Positions 24,244-58,960 of a stretch of DNA of 64,000 nt are shown here, one piece after another. The stretch lies in the NCBI GenBank assembly GCA_037976565.1, contig CP137682.1, positions 28,764,199 through 28,828,198 on the forward strand, written 5' to 3'. The stretch comes from Mesocentrotus franciscanus. Lineage: Eukaryota; Echinodermata; Echinoidea; Camarodonta; Strongylocentrotidae. The notes under the pieces were generated by a model. The model was not told where the DNA came from and made no database searches. It saw only the letters and a program-made list of their open reading frames with translations. A program made the position numbers and the translations under genes. Within the stretch, counting starts at the first letter, position 1, and each line of letters opens with the position of its first letter.

Positions 24244-24286
24244 CCATGAATATGGTACATTCATGATTCATGTACCATATTCATGG
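24244..24286. promoter_or_regulatory. Perfect 17-bp-arm hairpin
   Basis: CCATGAATATGGTACAT and its exact reverse complement are separated by about nine bases. On the minus strand it begins only eight bases after the stop codon of the candidate exon at 24391-24294. It could be an mRNA 3' UTR stem-loop or a small mobile-element relic. Confidence 0.5.
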
Positions 24287-24293
24287 AACCAAG

Positions 24294-24391
24294 CTAATAA
24301 TCAAGCTTATGCCAGGCTTCAGGAGGACTACAGCCTCCATCCTCATCAAAATGAGGTCTCCTGGATATGTTAACAGGAGAGTATGGGGGAT
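24294..24391 (-). CDS. Candidate terminal exon of an unidentified gene
   Basis: On the minus strand a good acceptor (taatttgatttttag) is followed at 24391 by an exon. With phase x|at it reads PPYSPVNISRRPHFDEDGG, CSPPEAWHKLDY and then a TAG at 24296-24294. Composition and the short acidic/aromatic tail look like a real protein C-terminus rather than random AT-rich sequence. No family was recognised and no upstream exon could be placed with confidence. The call rests on the splice site, reading frame and composition only. Confidence 0.35.
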
Positions 24392-27300
24392 CTAAAAATC
24401 AAATTATATTAGAGTATGACCGTTACTAACAAATATATAATTATATGCGATATAAGAATTCAAACATACTATGGCAAATTAGAAGTGTCGTTAAAACAAT
24501 ATCAGGTATTGCAATCATCCCTTTGATAATATAAATGCATGAATATATAAACAGCAAACTTGCGTTGCCTTTTTATCACTTCACAATCAAATCACGAGTA
24601 TTAACATTGATATATCTCTTTTTCACAACACAGGAATCGTCTTTTTTATATGAAATCTACATTATGATAAAAAGTAAAGCATGATAACTAGTATGATAAC
24701 CAGTGCAGAACAGAATGTTTGATAACAACTAAAATATGAATACAAAGTATACAGTGCTCTAACTCGGTTCATAATATAAATTATCAAAATATCAATATTA
24801 ATATTGATACAATAAGCAAGTACAACAATTTTTGTACAAGAGCAAAAAAAAAGATTTCCACAGAAATACTTTAATATATGATTAACCAATTGATATTACA
24901 AAAAAACAATGTGTTATATTTCTATATTTCTGAATTGTAATAGGAAATGAAAATGTCCCACTTGCAAGGTACAAATAAACTTTGGACGCCAGGAATATAT
25001 TGAGTCGTAATTTTATCTAGTGCTCTCACAATACTAGGAATTAAAGCATGGCACAATGATGCACAATTGTATTAATTTATTACTCAACTTAATTAACACT
25101 TTCACGTCTGAAAATGAAAACAAAGTTGCTGATGCAAAAAGAGTTTACTCACCCACGTCTGGGTTAATAAACCCTATTGCATATTCAGGATAAGTTTACA
25201 TATGCACGTCTTCATGTGCAAACTTTACCTGCTGAACCAGAGGAATATTAAGAGCCATTTTTAAATTGTTTTTTGTGTGCAATTTAACAAACAGTTCTTT
25301 ATCATGTATAATTCCACATTGTTGTGCAGAGACTGATAAGCAACACATGACTAAATTCCATTTTTGGTCCCGAGATGGAATTAATCTCAAATTTGTATTT
25401 TTGTTTCTTGGCTTGATTTTTTTCATAAATTGTGATGGAATCTATAGGAAAGTATTGAAATATAATATCTAGATTTAACAGTCATAGATTACAAAGAGTA
25501 AGAGAGGGAAAAAAAGAGGGGGTGGGGCTATTACTTAATCTGAAACCTATAATAGCAGTATATAAAGTGTATATATTTATATAAGTGTAATTATAGTGTA
25601 ATGGACAAAGAGAGAGAGAGAAGGGGGACATCTTTTGATTTGAATATGATGTGGAATAAACATGGAAATCTTACATTTAAAAGTCTCAACTACATGTATA
25701 AACACTAATAGAAAGATGGTCGTTCCTTTCAATACGTTGTACAGTGTTCACAAAAGTAAAGAGTGGGTTAATAAGACAAAAATTGTACAATTAATAGAAC
25801 ATGAGAATAGAGCTTGCTGTGAATCTACTGGAATGTACTATTGAGGAAAATATTCAAATGAGTAAATCAAAATTCAAAATCATGAGTGCCTAATGTAATA
25901 TAATTAATACATTAGACAATGTCTTATGTCTACTTATTAATGTCTTAAATGGATAATGGGAATAATTTTTGAAAATAAATCGGACATGGAATATCCACAA
26001 AAGTAAAGCAATTTCAGAAGTAAGAACTACACAAGGTAATAGAGGGAGATAATGGGAATACACTGTACTTCCTGAAATGAATCTAATAAACAATATTTTA
26101 AACAAGCAAATCTATACATTTAACAAAAAATATAGTGACAAACAGAACACAAGGATAATTCATCTTGATTCTGATTAACAGTATTCAAAGAAGCAAAATT
26201 GAAAAATATGAGAAACAATCATTCACAGGAAGAAAGAGAGAGAGAGAGAGGGGGAGAACTAACCATTGTAATGGAGTTGATACACGATATTTAAACAAGC
26301 AAATCCATATACTTAATAAGTAATAACTATGAAGTATAAGAGAAGAGGGAAAGCCATGCATATTGTTATTTGAACCTGATTTACAATATATTCAAAGAAG
26401 CAAATCTAGAAGTCAACCGAGTTGTAGAAAAAGAGAAATATAAATTGCTGTGAATTAATATGATAGCCAGCATTTAACAAGCACATCACTATCTGGTAGA
26501 ATAATAATCTGGTATCAGAGAGAGAGAAAGAAATAATTTTGATGTAACCTGATAAATAACCAATATAAGCACATCATGATATGCAAAGTCTTGTTATAAG
26601 AAGAATAAGGAGAAGAAGGGGAAGAAGAAGGAGAAGAAGAAGAAAAAGAAGGGGGAGAGAGAGAGGGGGGATATGGAGGGAGAGAGTTCCAGAGTTGATA
26701 AGTCATATCATAGCAAGTAAATGAATAGGAAAAAGAAGAGGGGAATAATTCTAATAATGACTTTTATGTCCAGTAATTAAACATTCTTTCCAGACTTTAC
26801 TTTTCTAAGAGTAACATGGAAAGAATGGGAATAAGTTTTGAAAATTATAAACATTATTGAAATGAGCAAATTAGATAGTAAAAGTCATGAATATAAAAAG
26901 TATGGCCTAATGAAGAAGAGACGAAACATTTTTTTCATTTGAACATGGAATACAGTTAACGTGTGGTGAATCTCACTTTTTAAAATGTATCGTTGTATAT
27001 ATATTCAGAAAACACGATCGCAACTACACTAAAAAAATCTAACTCAAAGGCGATTCCAATACCCTTTTGTATGCCCAATAGGAATCATGTTCAGATTCAA
27101 AATACAATTTTATCATTGTAATGTTCACGCATTAAAAAGGTGACGTACAAGGCCATTGAAATTGCCTCAGGTTGACTTTTTAAAAATAATTTTGACCATG
27201 TTAGAAGTGGAAATATTGCATCACTGCTATACTATGCAGCACAGCATTCAATAAACAAATGTATATCATTAAATGAAAAGGCTACAGCCCACGAGACTGA

Positions 27301-27798
27301 TGGAATAAGGACCGACAGCCCATAAGAGCCCCACTCCTAATATTGCAAACGCAGGAAAATGAAGAAAAAAAAACGTTATGCATTATTCCTAGGTGATAGT
27401 TATGTTCAAAAAATGTTTCTATTCACTTTATTAATTGTTGCTATTCAACCCATTTTGGGGGCCCAGTATTCAAACAAGCACAACTAGACTTGATAACTTG
27501 TAAAATTATAGAGAGTAACGGTATTAAAACAGAGAAGTTTGAACATGATAAGGAAAGAGGAATATTTTAGTTGTACAGAGAAAAAAAGAAAACAGAATTA
27601 CATTAATTTGATAGATTCTAATAACTTCATGGAACCCTATATAAGAGATGAAAGGAAGCCCAGAAAAAAAAAACAAGTTTCAAGAAAGAAAGATGTAGAT
27701 TGATATTAAACTTGAAATACTACAAAAATACAATATGGAATCTAGGGAAACCTATACTAAGCCCTATCATTGAGGAAAAAACACAGCACCAGGCCAAA
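24392..27798. other. AT-rich intergenic or intronic sequence
   Basis: No supported gene. GA-rich microsatellites lie at about 25607-25625, 26233-26255 and 26605-26690. If the exon at 24391 is real, this would be the intron upstream of it. Confidence 0.4.
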
Positions 27799-28268
27799 AA
27801 TTACCTAAACCCAATACCATGAATACCAGAAAGAGACCATTAATTGTTTTAAAATGACAGAAAACCACCACCTGACTGGGTGTGCCGTTCACCAAAAATT
27901 TAAGGGACAGTGCCCCGCAGGCTCATCATTCACAAGTCACCATCTCCCAGCCAGTAATTACCTACACCTAATACCATGAATACCAAAAAAGATACAATTT
28001 AATGTCTCGGAAATAAAAGAAAACTAGCACCTGGCTGGGCGTGCTGTTCACCTACAGTTTAAGGGACAGTGCCCTGTAGGCTCATCATTCACAGGTCACC
28101 ATCTCCCAGTCAGTAATTACCTACACATAATACCATGAATACCCTAAAGAGACATTAAATAAATGTTTTTAAATGAAAGAATTCTAGCACCTGGCTGGGC
28201 GTGCTGTTTACCTACATTTTAATGGACAGTGCCCCGTAGGCTCATCATTCACAGGTCACCATCTCCCA
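27799..28268 (+). repeat. Three tandem units of about 157 bp
   Basis: Units start at about 27799, 27956 and 28115. Each has AATTACCTA, AATACCATGAATACC, a CACCTGGCTGGGCGTGC-like block, GGGACAGTGCCC and CTCATCATTCACA, and ends with CACCATCTCCCA. Differences are scattered, so the array is not very recent. Confidence 0.9.
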
Positions 28269-28672
28269 TCTCTGATACAAATTTGGTAAGCAGGAATTGC
28301 CTGAAACTATCGTCTTCAGCTGTTTATTAATACGGCATTTGGTTATATGAACTGGGACTATTGTGCTTTTGCATGGTGAGCAGTAAAATGTGCCCCATAC
28401 GACGTGATCACCTTTTGTTTTATTTTGATGCTCAAACAACAATAAACCTGCACACAAAAAGATCAGTGTTAGAGGAGACAGCTAGAAGAAGAAGTGAATA
28501 ATGTTGATAACTATTTCTTTTTTGATATCACTAAAATCGTCAGACAATCACACTACACAATAGACCTTCATGTATTTCCCCTATTTCGTAAATTTGTACA
28601 ATCTGTTGACTCGGAATGTTGTACTAATTTGCCATTAGACAAACCCGGATTCCCCCTTCTAATCATCCATAC
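28269..28672. other. Unique sequence after the tandem array
   Basis: A 70-codon minus-strand frame with two CxxC-like cysteines (28457-28245) crosses into the array. It begins at a non-ATG codon and has no family resemblance I can support. Confidence 0.35.
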
Positions 28673-29542
28673 ATCACATCCAGGGGCGGCGATCCGGGGG
28701 GCGGGGGGACACGTCCCCTTAATTTCTTTAGGGGGATCGTCCTCCCCGGAGAATTTGAAAAATTTCTAACAAAAAATGTATAGCAAATACTGACTGAAGA
28801 CTACAGCACACTTTTAGGCTCTTAAAGGCCCGAGAGTGCAGCGTTAAGACAAATAAAAATGCAAAATTTTTCTCATTCGCTAGCTACGCTCCCTCTCATG
28901 ATATCCTTCAAAATGTACAAGTAAATATTGTAGAAAAGTGAAGTGTGAAAAAAGTATATTGCCTGTATTTATAATATAGTTTTGCTAAGGAATGTAGTTT
29001 TTTAATACAACAAAACTTCAAGAACCTGGGGTATTCACTTCCGTCACCTTCACCCCTCTCGTTCACTATGCTCCCTCGCACTTGCGTACTGATGGGGGGC
29101 TTGGTGCAGTTGCCCCCCCCCCACCGAATAAAATTCAAATGTGGTTTATTTCTAATTCAATACCAGTAATTTACAAATGTTTCTGAAATGGCATGATTTT
29201 TCTCTGAGCTTCCGAGGGCTCTGCCCCCTGGACCCTACCAGAGCCCTAAGGTGGATGCTCATCTAACCGTAATTAAATGCCTAAAACCCCTGAACTCCAT
29301 GGGGCTCTGCCCCTGGACCCCATGCCAATATCTTAAATACTTTAGCTCCCCCCTCCCCCACTTTGAAAAACGTTCCGCGGGGCTTGCGTGTAACATGTAA
29401 GAGTGGTGGTATTGCGAATTTTTTTCTTCTCGATCCCCTCTCCACCCCCAAACGTTTTTGCTCACTACGCCACTGCTCCCTCGTCCCTCGCATTTCGCCC
29501 CCCCCCCGGTCATGAAAAGAAATCGCTGCCCCTGATCACATC
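28673..29542. mobile_element. hAT-like non-autonomous element with 8-bp target duplication
   Basis: The element proper is 28681-29534 (854 bp). It starts CAGGGGCGGCGATCC and ends with GATTTCTTTT-type sequence reading CGCTGCCCCTG. It is flanked on both sides by the identical octamer ATCACATC (28673-28680 and 29535-29542). CAGGGG termini plus an 8-bp duplication identify the hAT superfamily. The interior has poly-C runs and no transposase, so it would depend on an enzyme supplied elsewhere. The perfect duplication suggests a fairly recent insertion. Confidence 0.85.
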
Positions 29543-30419
29543 ACTTGTGTATTCTACCAATAGACCAGTTCTTAATTGAAACTTGGATCGAGTTCAAATG
29601 ACCCCACGTATTCAAAGATATTTGGGAAATGGTGCTTTTTGCATTTTAGAATAATCACTGCTGATGTGATTGAGGTTCTTTTTTGGTATTCATTGATTTG
29701 ATTTCTCAAAACTACAATTCGTTTTCGTACATTACATAAAAACAAAGCATTTTCCATAGTCCTAGTTTATACGAACTGCAACATAATTATAACAAAGCTT
29801 TTTTATCATTTAATAAACGAACATAAATACAACATAATTCATTGTTCATAATTTCACAATGTATAGGACTAAAATATATCCCAATTACATAATAGGAAAA
29901 TATAACCACATACTACACAGTTATTTCATCCCCAAAACTGGAACAAGCATTGCTTCTTCTTTTTTCAGAATAAGACTGAATACTTATTAAAAAAAAACAA
30001 TACAGATTTGAAATTATGAGTTTTTTTTCTTTTATCAAAACACAATCGACCCCAAAACCTTCTCCCTTCCTTTCCTTTCCTCCTCTCTAATTCCTTTGAC
30101 TTATCCCCCTCCCCCTCTCCCTCTCCCCTTTCCTCCTTCCCCTTTATGACTAGAAATTGATTCCCCCTTTTGAAAATAATACTTTCACTTGAGTAGGTAA
30201 CATACATGTCATGGAATGCGCTTTTGATTACTTAACTTACATGACTCTATCTGTTGCAGAGTGTAGGCTATCATCAAAATGTCTTATAGACATTATGTAA
30301 GCATTGGTGATAAAGGGCTACAATGACATGACATATAACGGTTCAAGAAGGAAGCTTTGGGGCTCAAGCCCCACCCTCCCCTAAAAATGAAATATTTAAG
30401 CCTCCCCCTTACATTTGTT
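29543..30419. other. Spacer, nothing recognised
   Basis: Contains a pyrimidine-rich tract at about 30060-30140. No supported gene. Confidence 0.4.
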
Positions 30420-31187
30420 TTAACCCTAATAAGGCGGGGGCATTATGGCCCCCCTCCTCCGCAATTTTTCTGATTGTTTGGGAACGCATACGGATGACGC
30501 CCCGCCGCTTCATGACTTTTTTCTTTCGAGTCTTGCGCATCTTTTAAAACAATTGTTTTGAAAATCGGACCTACCGTTACAAAGTCACGTGACCTTTTGT
30601 CTTTACATGTCGGCCCGAAAATCGCTCATTTTTGTGATTTGTGTACAAAACATATGGAAATATCATTTTTCCTAAAAAGAGATAAAACATTGGTTATTTG
30701 GTCTTGTTTAAATTTTAGGTGTTTGTTTTGGGATCAAAATAGTTGAAATATAGTTAGAAATGAAATAAAACAACAAAAACAATGAAATACATAAGTTTAA
30801 AAAAACAATGAAATACACAAGAAATTATCAAAACAAGAGATAACATAAGGAATAACCTGGCTCTTCCAAATATTTTTGTCGTATTATTATTCCAAATGGT
30901 CTAACAAATATATGTAGTTGAAAAGAAAACTTAAATAGGAAGAATATATTATTTATGGGTAAAAATGTAAATTTGATCACCTTATTTGCATAATTTACCA
31001 TAAATATGCAAATGAGTGAAATTTTCAAAAAATTGAATTTACTATAGTATTCTATACACTTCACTTGACATGCATGCAAATTTTCGCGGCGATCGGCCGT
31101 TTCACGGCCGAGATCTTAGGGGGGCCATAATGCCCCCCCCCCCCAGCCGTATTAAGACCTCAAATAGCCCGGCCTTTTTAGGGTTAA
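30420..31187 (+). mobile_element. piggyBac-like non-autonomous element, copy 2
   Basis: TTAA-CCCTAATAAGG on the left and CCCGGCCTTTTTAGGG-TTAA on the right. It is colinear with 13967-14732 at high identity over the whole length, in the same orientation. It shares the CGGCCGTTTCACGGCCG subterminal palindrome. No transposase is encoded. Confidence 0.8.
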
Positions 31188-31376
31188 TCATAAATGAATT
31201 TCAGCGAGGCATAATTATGTAGGGGGATGCATCTAGAACCGTTTTAGTTACATAACCCTGCGTGACAAAAGTTTATAATTTGAACTCTAGATTTGTAGGC
31301 CTATATATGATGGGTAATCCCATGAATAAGGGATCCACTTTGTGACATTTTTGGTGTCCCAGTTACATGAGATAGC
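31188..31376. other. Short spacer before the foldback element
   Basis: No feature recognised. Confidence 0.4.
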
Positions 31377-33989
31377 GTATGAAGGTGCTAGGCTGGCGAG
31401 GCTGGCGGCCTCATGAATAAACATTATTATATGACGTCACGAACGTCATCGCACTTACTGGTCCGCGCCACGCCTACTAGATCCTCGCTTGAGGGGGTGC
31501 TAGGCTGAATGGAGAGGGTGCTAGGCTGGATGTAGTTAGTGCAAGTTTAAATGAAAACATGCTATGAGATAGATAGAGTTAATTAATGTACATTTCTAAG
31601 GCCCAATGGAGGGGTGCTAGGCTGGATGTAGTTAGTGCAAGTTTAAATGAAATTAGATCGATAAATGGAGTTAATTAATGTACATTTCTAAGGCTATAAA
31701 CGAAAGGGTGCTATAGGCTGGATGGAGGGGGTGCTTGGCTGGATGTACTTAGTGCACGTTTAAATGAAATCATGCCTGGAGATAGATGGAGTTAATTAAT
31801 GTACATTTCTAAGTCTCAATGGACAATGGAGGGGTGCTAGACTGGATGTAGGGGGTGCTAGGCTGGATGTAGTTATAGTGCAAGTTTAAATTAAATCATG
31901 CTTGGAGATAGATGGAGTTAATTAATGTAGGGCCAACGTTTCTAAGGCTCAATGTAAGGGGTGCTAGGCTGGATGCAGTTAAAGTGTAAGTTTAAATTAA
32001 ATCATGCTAGCTATAGGCCTAATGGAGATAGATGGAGTGTACATTTCTTAAGGCTCCATGCAGAGGCCGGTGCTAGGCTGGATGGAGGGGTGCTAGGCTG
32101 AACGGAGTTGGAGGAGCTAATCGATGCTCGATTGTCTCCGACCGATTTCTTTTTGCAATTCTGTTATTTGTTAATTTTACATATTTTTATCAATTGAATC
32201 ATATATAATTATCATTAATTCTATAAATTCATATTATGAAGTCATTTACAGATCCATATAATCTTTTGGTTATATATAGGCTTGTGCAATGCTGGAGCGA
32301 GAACACTGACTGAAGTTCTACAAAATGAAACATAATTAGGTATTAATTAATCAACTCAAACTTCCATCTGAATATCTATGTACTTTTTATCCTGTGTTTT
32401 ATCAATTTTGTGTCTTGGGAATCAGGATTTGCAAATGATTGATACTATACTTATGTTGTAAAGTTATTATTAGTTTTGTTACTGTGAGGTAGAGGGTATG
32501 GCAGGGGGAATGGCTGAAGAGGTACTGCTTCTTATCAGTAGTATTGGATATCTAAATACGCAGTCACAGACTTTGATTCATTAATTGTATTCTAATTCAA
32601 ATTTATCTTCTCCCTGTTGTATACTAATGAACTTGATGGGAAATTAATTGGTTATTTTGTATAATTTGATTGAATTGCAAAAAGAAATCGGTCGGAGAAA
32701 ATCGAGCATCGATCAGCTCCTCCAACTCCGTTCAGCCTAGCATCCCTCGAATCCATCCAGCCTAGCAGCGGCCCCTGCATGGAGCCTTAACTCCATCTAT
32801 CTCCATTAGGCCTATAGCTAGCATGATTTAATTTAAACTTGCACTATAACTACATCCAGCCTAGCACCCCCTCCATCCAGCCTAGCACCCCTTACATTGA
32901 GCCTTAGAAATGTAGGCCCTACATTAATTAACTCCATCTATCTCCAAGCATGATTTAATTTAAACTTGCACTATAACTACATCCAGCCTAGCACCCCCTA
33001 CATCCAGTCTAGCACCCCTCCATTGTCCATTGAGACTTAGAAATTTACATTAATTAACTCCATCTATCTGCAGGCATGATTTCATTTAAACGTGCACTAA
33101 CTACATCCAGCCTAGCACCCCCTCCATCCAGCCTAGCAGCTTCCGTTTATAGCCTTAGAAATTAATGTACATTAATTAACTCCATTTATCGATCTAATTT
33201 CATTTAAACGTGCACTAACTACATCCAGCCTAGCACCCCCTCCATCCAGCCTAGCACCCCTTACATTGAGCCTTAATGTAGGCCCTACATTAATTAACTC
33301 CATCTATCTCCAAGCATGATTTAATTTAAACTTGCACTATAACTACATCCAGCCTAGCACCCCCTCCATCCAGCCTAGCACCCCTTACATTGAGCCTTAG
33401 AAATGTAGGCCCTACATTAATTAACTCCATCTATCTCCAAGCATGATTTAATTTAAATTTGCACTATAACTACATCCAGCCTAGCACCCCCTACATCCAG
33501 TCTAGCACCCCTCCATTGTCCATTGAGACTTAGAAATTTACATTAATTAACTCCATCTATCTCCAGGCATGATTTCATTTAAACGTGCACTAACTACATC
33601 CAGCCTAGCACCCCCTCCATCCAGCCTAGCAGCTTCCGTTTATAGCCTTAGAAATTAATGTACATTAATTAACTCCATTTATCGATCTAATTTCATTTAA
33701 ACTTGCACTAACTACATCCAGCCTAGCACCCCTCCATTGGGCCTTAGAAATGTACATTAATTAACTCTATCTATCTCATAGCACGATTTCATTTAAACTT
33801 GCACTAACTACATCCAGCCTAGCACCCTCTCCATTCAGCCTAGCACCCTCTCCATTCAGCCTAGCACCCCCTCAAGTTAGGATCTAGAGTAGGCGTGGCG
33901 CGGACCAGTAAGTGCGATGACGTTCGTGACGTCATATAATAATGTTTATTCATGAGGCCGCCAGCCTCGCCAGCCTAGCACCTTCGTAC
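31377..33989. mobile_element. Foldback (TU-like) transposable element
   Basis: The ends are inverted copies: GTATGAAGGTGCTAGGCTGG on the left and CCAGCCTAGCACCTTCGTAC on the right. The outer 110 bases are nearly identical and contain TGACGTCA. Inside, both arms are built of tandem units of about 100-160 bp around the phrase GGGTGCTAGGCTGGATG (left arm to about 32155, right arm from about 32672). Each unit carries TAGTTAGTGCAAGTTTAAAT and GAGTTAATTAATGTAC-like blocks. The arms are unequal, about 0.8 and 1.3 kb, because the right arm has an internal duplication of about 0.5 kb (roughly 32880-33235 against 33388-33725). A unique AT-rich loop of about 0.5 kb separates them. Long, internally repetitive inverted arms define foldback elements such as the sea-urchin TU family. 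No clear target duplication was found, and there is no transposase. The right end lies about 320 bases before the NOP2 start codon. Confidence 0.85.
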
Positions 33990-34307
33990 ACACCTTCGTA
34001 CCTTACAACAAAAACCGACGTCGAAATGTAAAACACAAATACAGTTACAGTGCTGTCTGGGCTTATTTTGTTCTCAGTCATAAAACAGGAAACAAAGAAA
34101 AGGTTCTCGATCTAGTCTTATGAATGATAACATATTTGTGTGTGCTATGAATATGATGAACGAATTTTCTTTTTTTTTTTCCTTTTACATTTGCTTACTT
34201 AATGACACAGTATATATATTAAAAAGTACGCACGTGCACAGAAATTTACTGTTCCTTTGATTTGCCTTTGAGTCTCGACAAGTTTGTTAATTTAACTGTA
34301 TTTCATA
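33990..34307 (+). promoter_or_regulatory. Presumed NOP2 promoter and 5' UTR region
   Basis: This is the only unique sequence between the foldback element and the NOP2 ATG, so the core promoter must lie here or inside the element. No TATA box at a convincing distance was seen. The start context is TTTCATAATGGG. Confidence 0.45.
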
Positions 34308-56971
<22,664 letters not shown>

Positions 56972-58430
56972 TCATGAAGAATCTGATCATTTCCTTTAAT
57001 ATCAGGGACTTTGTTATCACACGAGACCCTCTCTGTAGGAGTCCATGTAGACAGAGTTTTATTTTTCTAGCAAATTGCTAGATGCAAGTTAATTTTTTCC
57101 AAGTACTAAGGATCATCTTGTCTGTTAAGATCCAGAAGGATGTCAGTTCTATGTAGAAGTATACGAGTTCACATCCGTCTGGATCTCAGTAAACGATGTG
57201 CTTTTTTTCAATTTCCGTAGCTTTCCATCCTTTTTAAAACTATTTGTGGCGAATTATGAGAATTTGTACATTATATTTTGATGAAACACTGATTGTTTTG
57301 CCAATTACTTGAGACCTACACTTTTAGATTTTATGTTGTAAAAAAACATATGTTGTACCATGATGCCCAAAACAGTTTTCCTGTCAGGGCATTTTTTTTA
57401 TACTTTTTTTTTTTTGGGGGGGGAGGGGGTATGGGAGGGGTTTACCACATTTTGTCTGAATTACCCTTTATGGTGTATAATAATAATAATTAAACGTTTT
57501 TGTATAGCGCATAACACAAAGGTATAATTGCATGTCTCTATGTGATTTACAGAACAGAATACAAAACGAGGTGTACTCTGTTCATTATTGTGCGAACTTA
57601 CAAAGTGCTAAATAGATATGTTTTCAAATTACTTCTGAACTTCTGAAATATGTTTCATATGTTTATGAATTTCTCAGAACTTGTCCAACAGATTTTGGTT
57701 TATCAGGCTGGATGTTTGAGTTTAAGCCATAGGCAGATCTCGGAAATGAGTGAATGATTTGCAGCTCACCCCTTTCAAAACGAAAAGTCATTCGCTATCT
57801 AAGCTATTGCTTCTCATTCAAGAATCACAGACTAGGGGTGTCAGTTTTCAGGCCTGGCATGATTTCAGACCCTGACACCTCTCAGGCTTCTTCAGGCTTC
57901 ATGTAGTCACATTAATAAAATCATTGCCTAAGTAATTTTTACTCCCGAGAAAAAAGAGAAGTCTTTATTTAGTTTTCCTTTCATTTGACTAAGGCGCACT
58001 GTTGACTAATAATCAGTTTAAGAATGAAAATTGACGTAAAGCCTTCAATACTAGATGGCTCACATAGAACAAAATCTTAACTTGGTCAAGGAAATGAGTT
58101 GGTCAATTATTGCCATTAACCTTCGATGTTGTACAACACAAAGGAGGCTCCAGCATGTCTGAGTGTCTTTGGGTGAAAACAACTGGTATTCCTAGTAGAC
58201 TTCAACTGTTTGGACCACTTTATCCTCACCTTATCTGACTATCCTGGACCTGCCTCTGTTAACCACTGGTAGTTTTATGTGAAGTATATAGGTCTGAATG
58301 ATGCATTCAGTAAATTGTTCTTGGATTTTCTCTTGAAATTTTAATTGTCTTCTGTTTAATCCTATCATATCAGATGTACATGTACAAAGATTTTCAAGCA
58401 TTCGTGAAATTTGAAGATGACAGAAATAAA
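56972..58430 (+). other. Presumed NOP2 3' UTR and flank
   Basis: No open frame of interest. AATAAA occurs at 57914-57919 and 58425-58430, either of which could serve polyadenylation. A G/T-rich run lies at 57409-57428. Confidence 0.4.
57478..57560 (-). mobile_element. LINE/SINE 3' tail in the NOP2 3' flank
   Basis: The minus strand reads GCGCTATACAAAAACG followed by (ATT)n, the tail shared by CR1/L2 LINEs and their SINE partners. Confidence 0.6.
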
Positions 58431-58539
58431 TCATTATTTACTCTTTGAAATACCTATTGGAGTTTTACATCACATTTCAAGTATACTTACATGAATGCAA
58501 GTCCTGTTTAAAAGTTTACTACAAGCAAAATATGATGCT

Positions 58540-58905
58540 GATTATAATGATGAGAGGGATGATGGTTAGGATGATGATGATGATGAGAGGGATGATGGCT
58601 ACGATGATGATGATGATGAAAGATGAATTAAGTTGAAGGATAATGATAAAAGAGAAGATAGATAATAAAGAATGATAATGATACTTGTAAGTATGATGAG
58701 AAAGATCATACTAGAGGATGAATGAGATGATTAATGATGATGATGACGATGAATGGGGATTCTGATGATGATCATGACAATGATAAAGATGATTAATGAC
58801 GTTGATGATGGTAATGACGATGATGATGGTGGTGATGATGGTGAGATGGAGATGACAAATGGAGGTGGTTTTTAAGTAATTCTCTTACCGGTTACAAGGT
58901 AAAAG

Positions 58906-58936
<31 letters not shown>

Positions 58937-58960
58937 AAATATCCAACGTCTTTTGTTTTT
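58540..58960. repeat. GAT-rich microsatellite region
   Basis: Imperfect (GAT)n interrupted by AAT and GGT variants, with a pure run at 58910-58936. Confidence 0.9.

Larger units (their letters stand above)
21811..24293. other. AT-rich non-coding stretch, possible 3' UTR of a minus-strand gene
   Basis: It starts with a (CA)n at about 21831-21850 and includes a poly-T at 23365-23387. No gene was recognised. Because a candidate terminal exon ends at 24294 on the minus strand, part of this could be its 3' untranslated region. Several 60-90 codon frames are unsupported. Confidence 0.35.

Noticed and set aside
28245..28457. 70-codon minus-strand frame with CxxC-like cysteines and an acceptor-like cag upstream
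   Set aside because: Non-ATG start, runs into the 157-bp tandem array, and no family resemblance; insufficient for a gene call.
14108..30746. 61-62-codon frames at 14108-14293 and 30558-30746
   Set aside because: Internal to the two piggyBac-like non-autonomous elements; not transposase-like.
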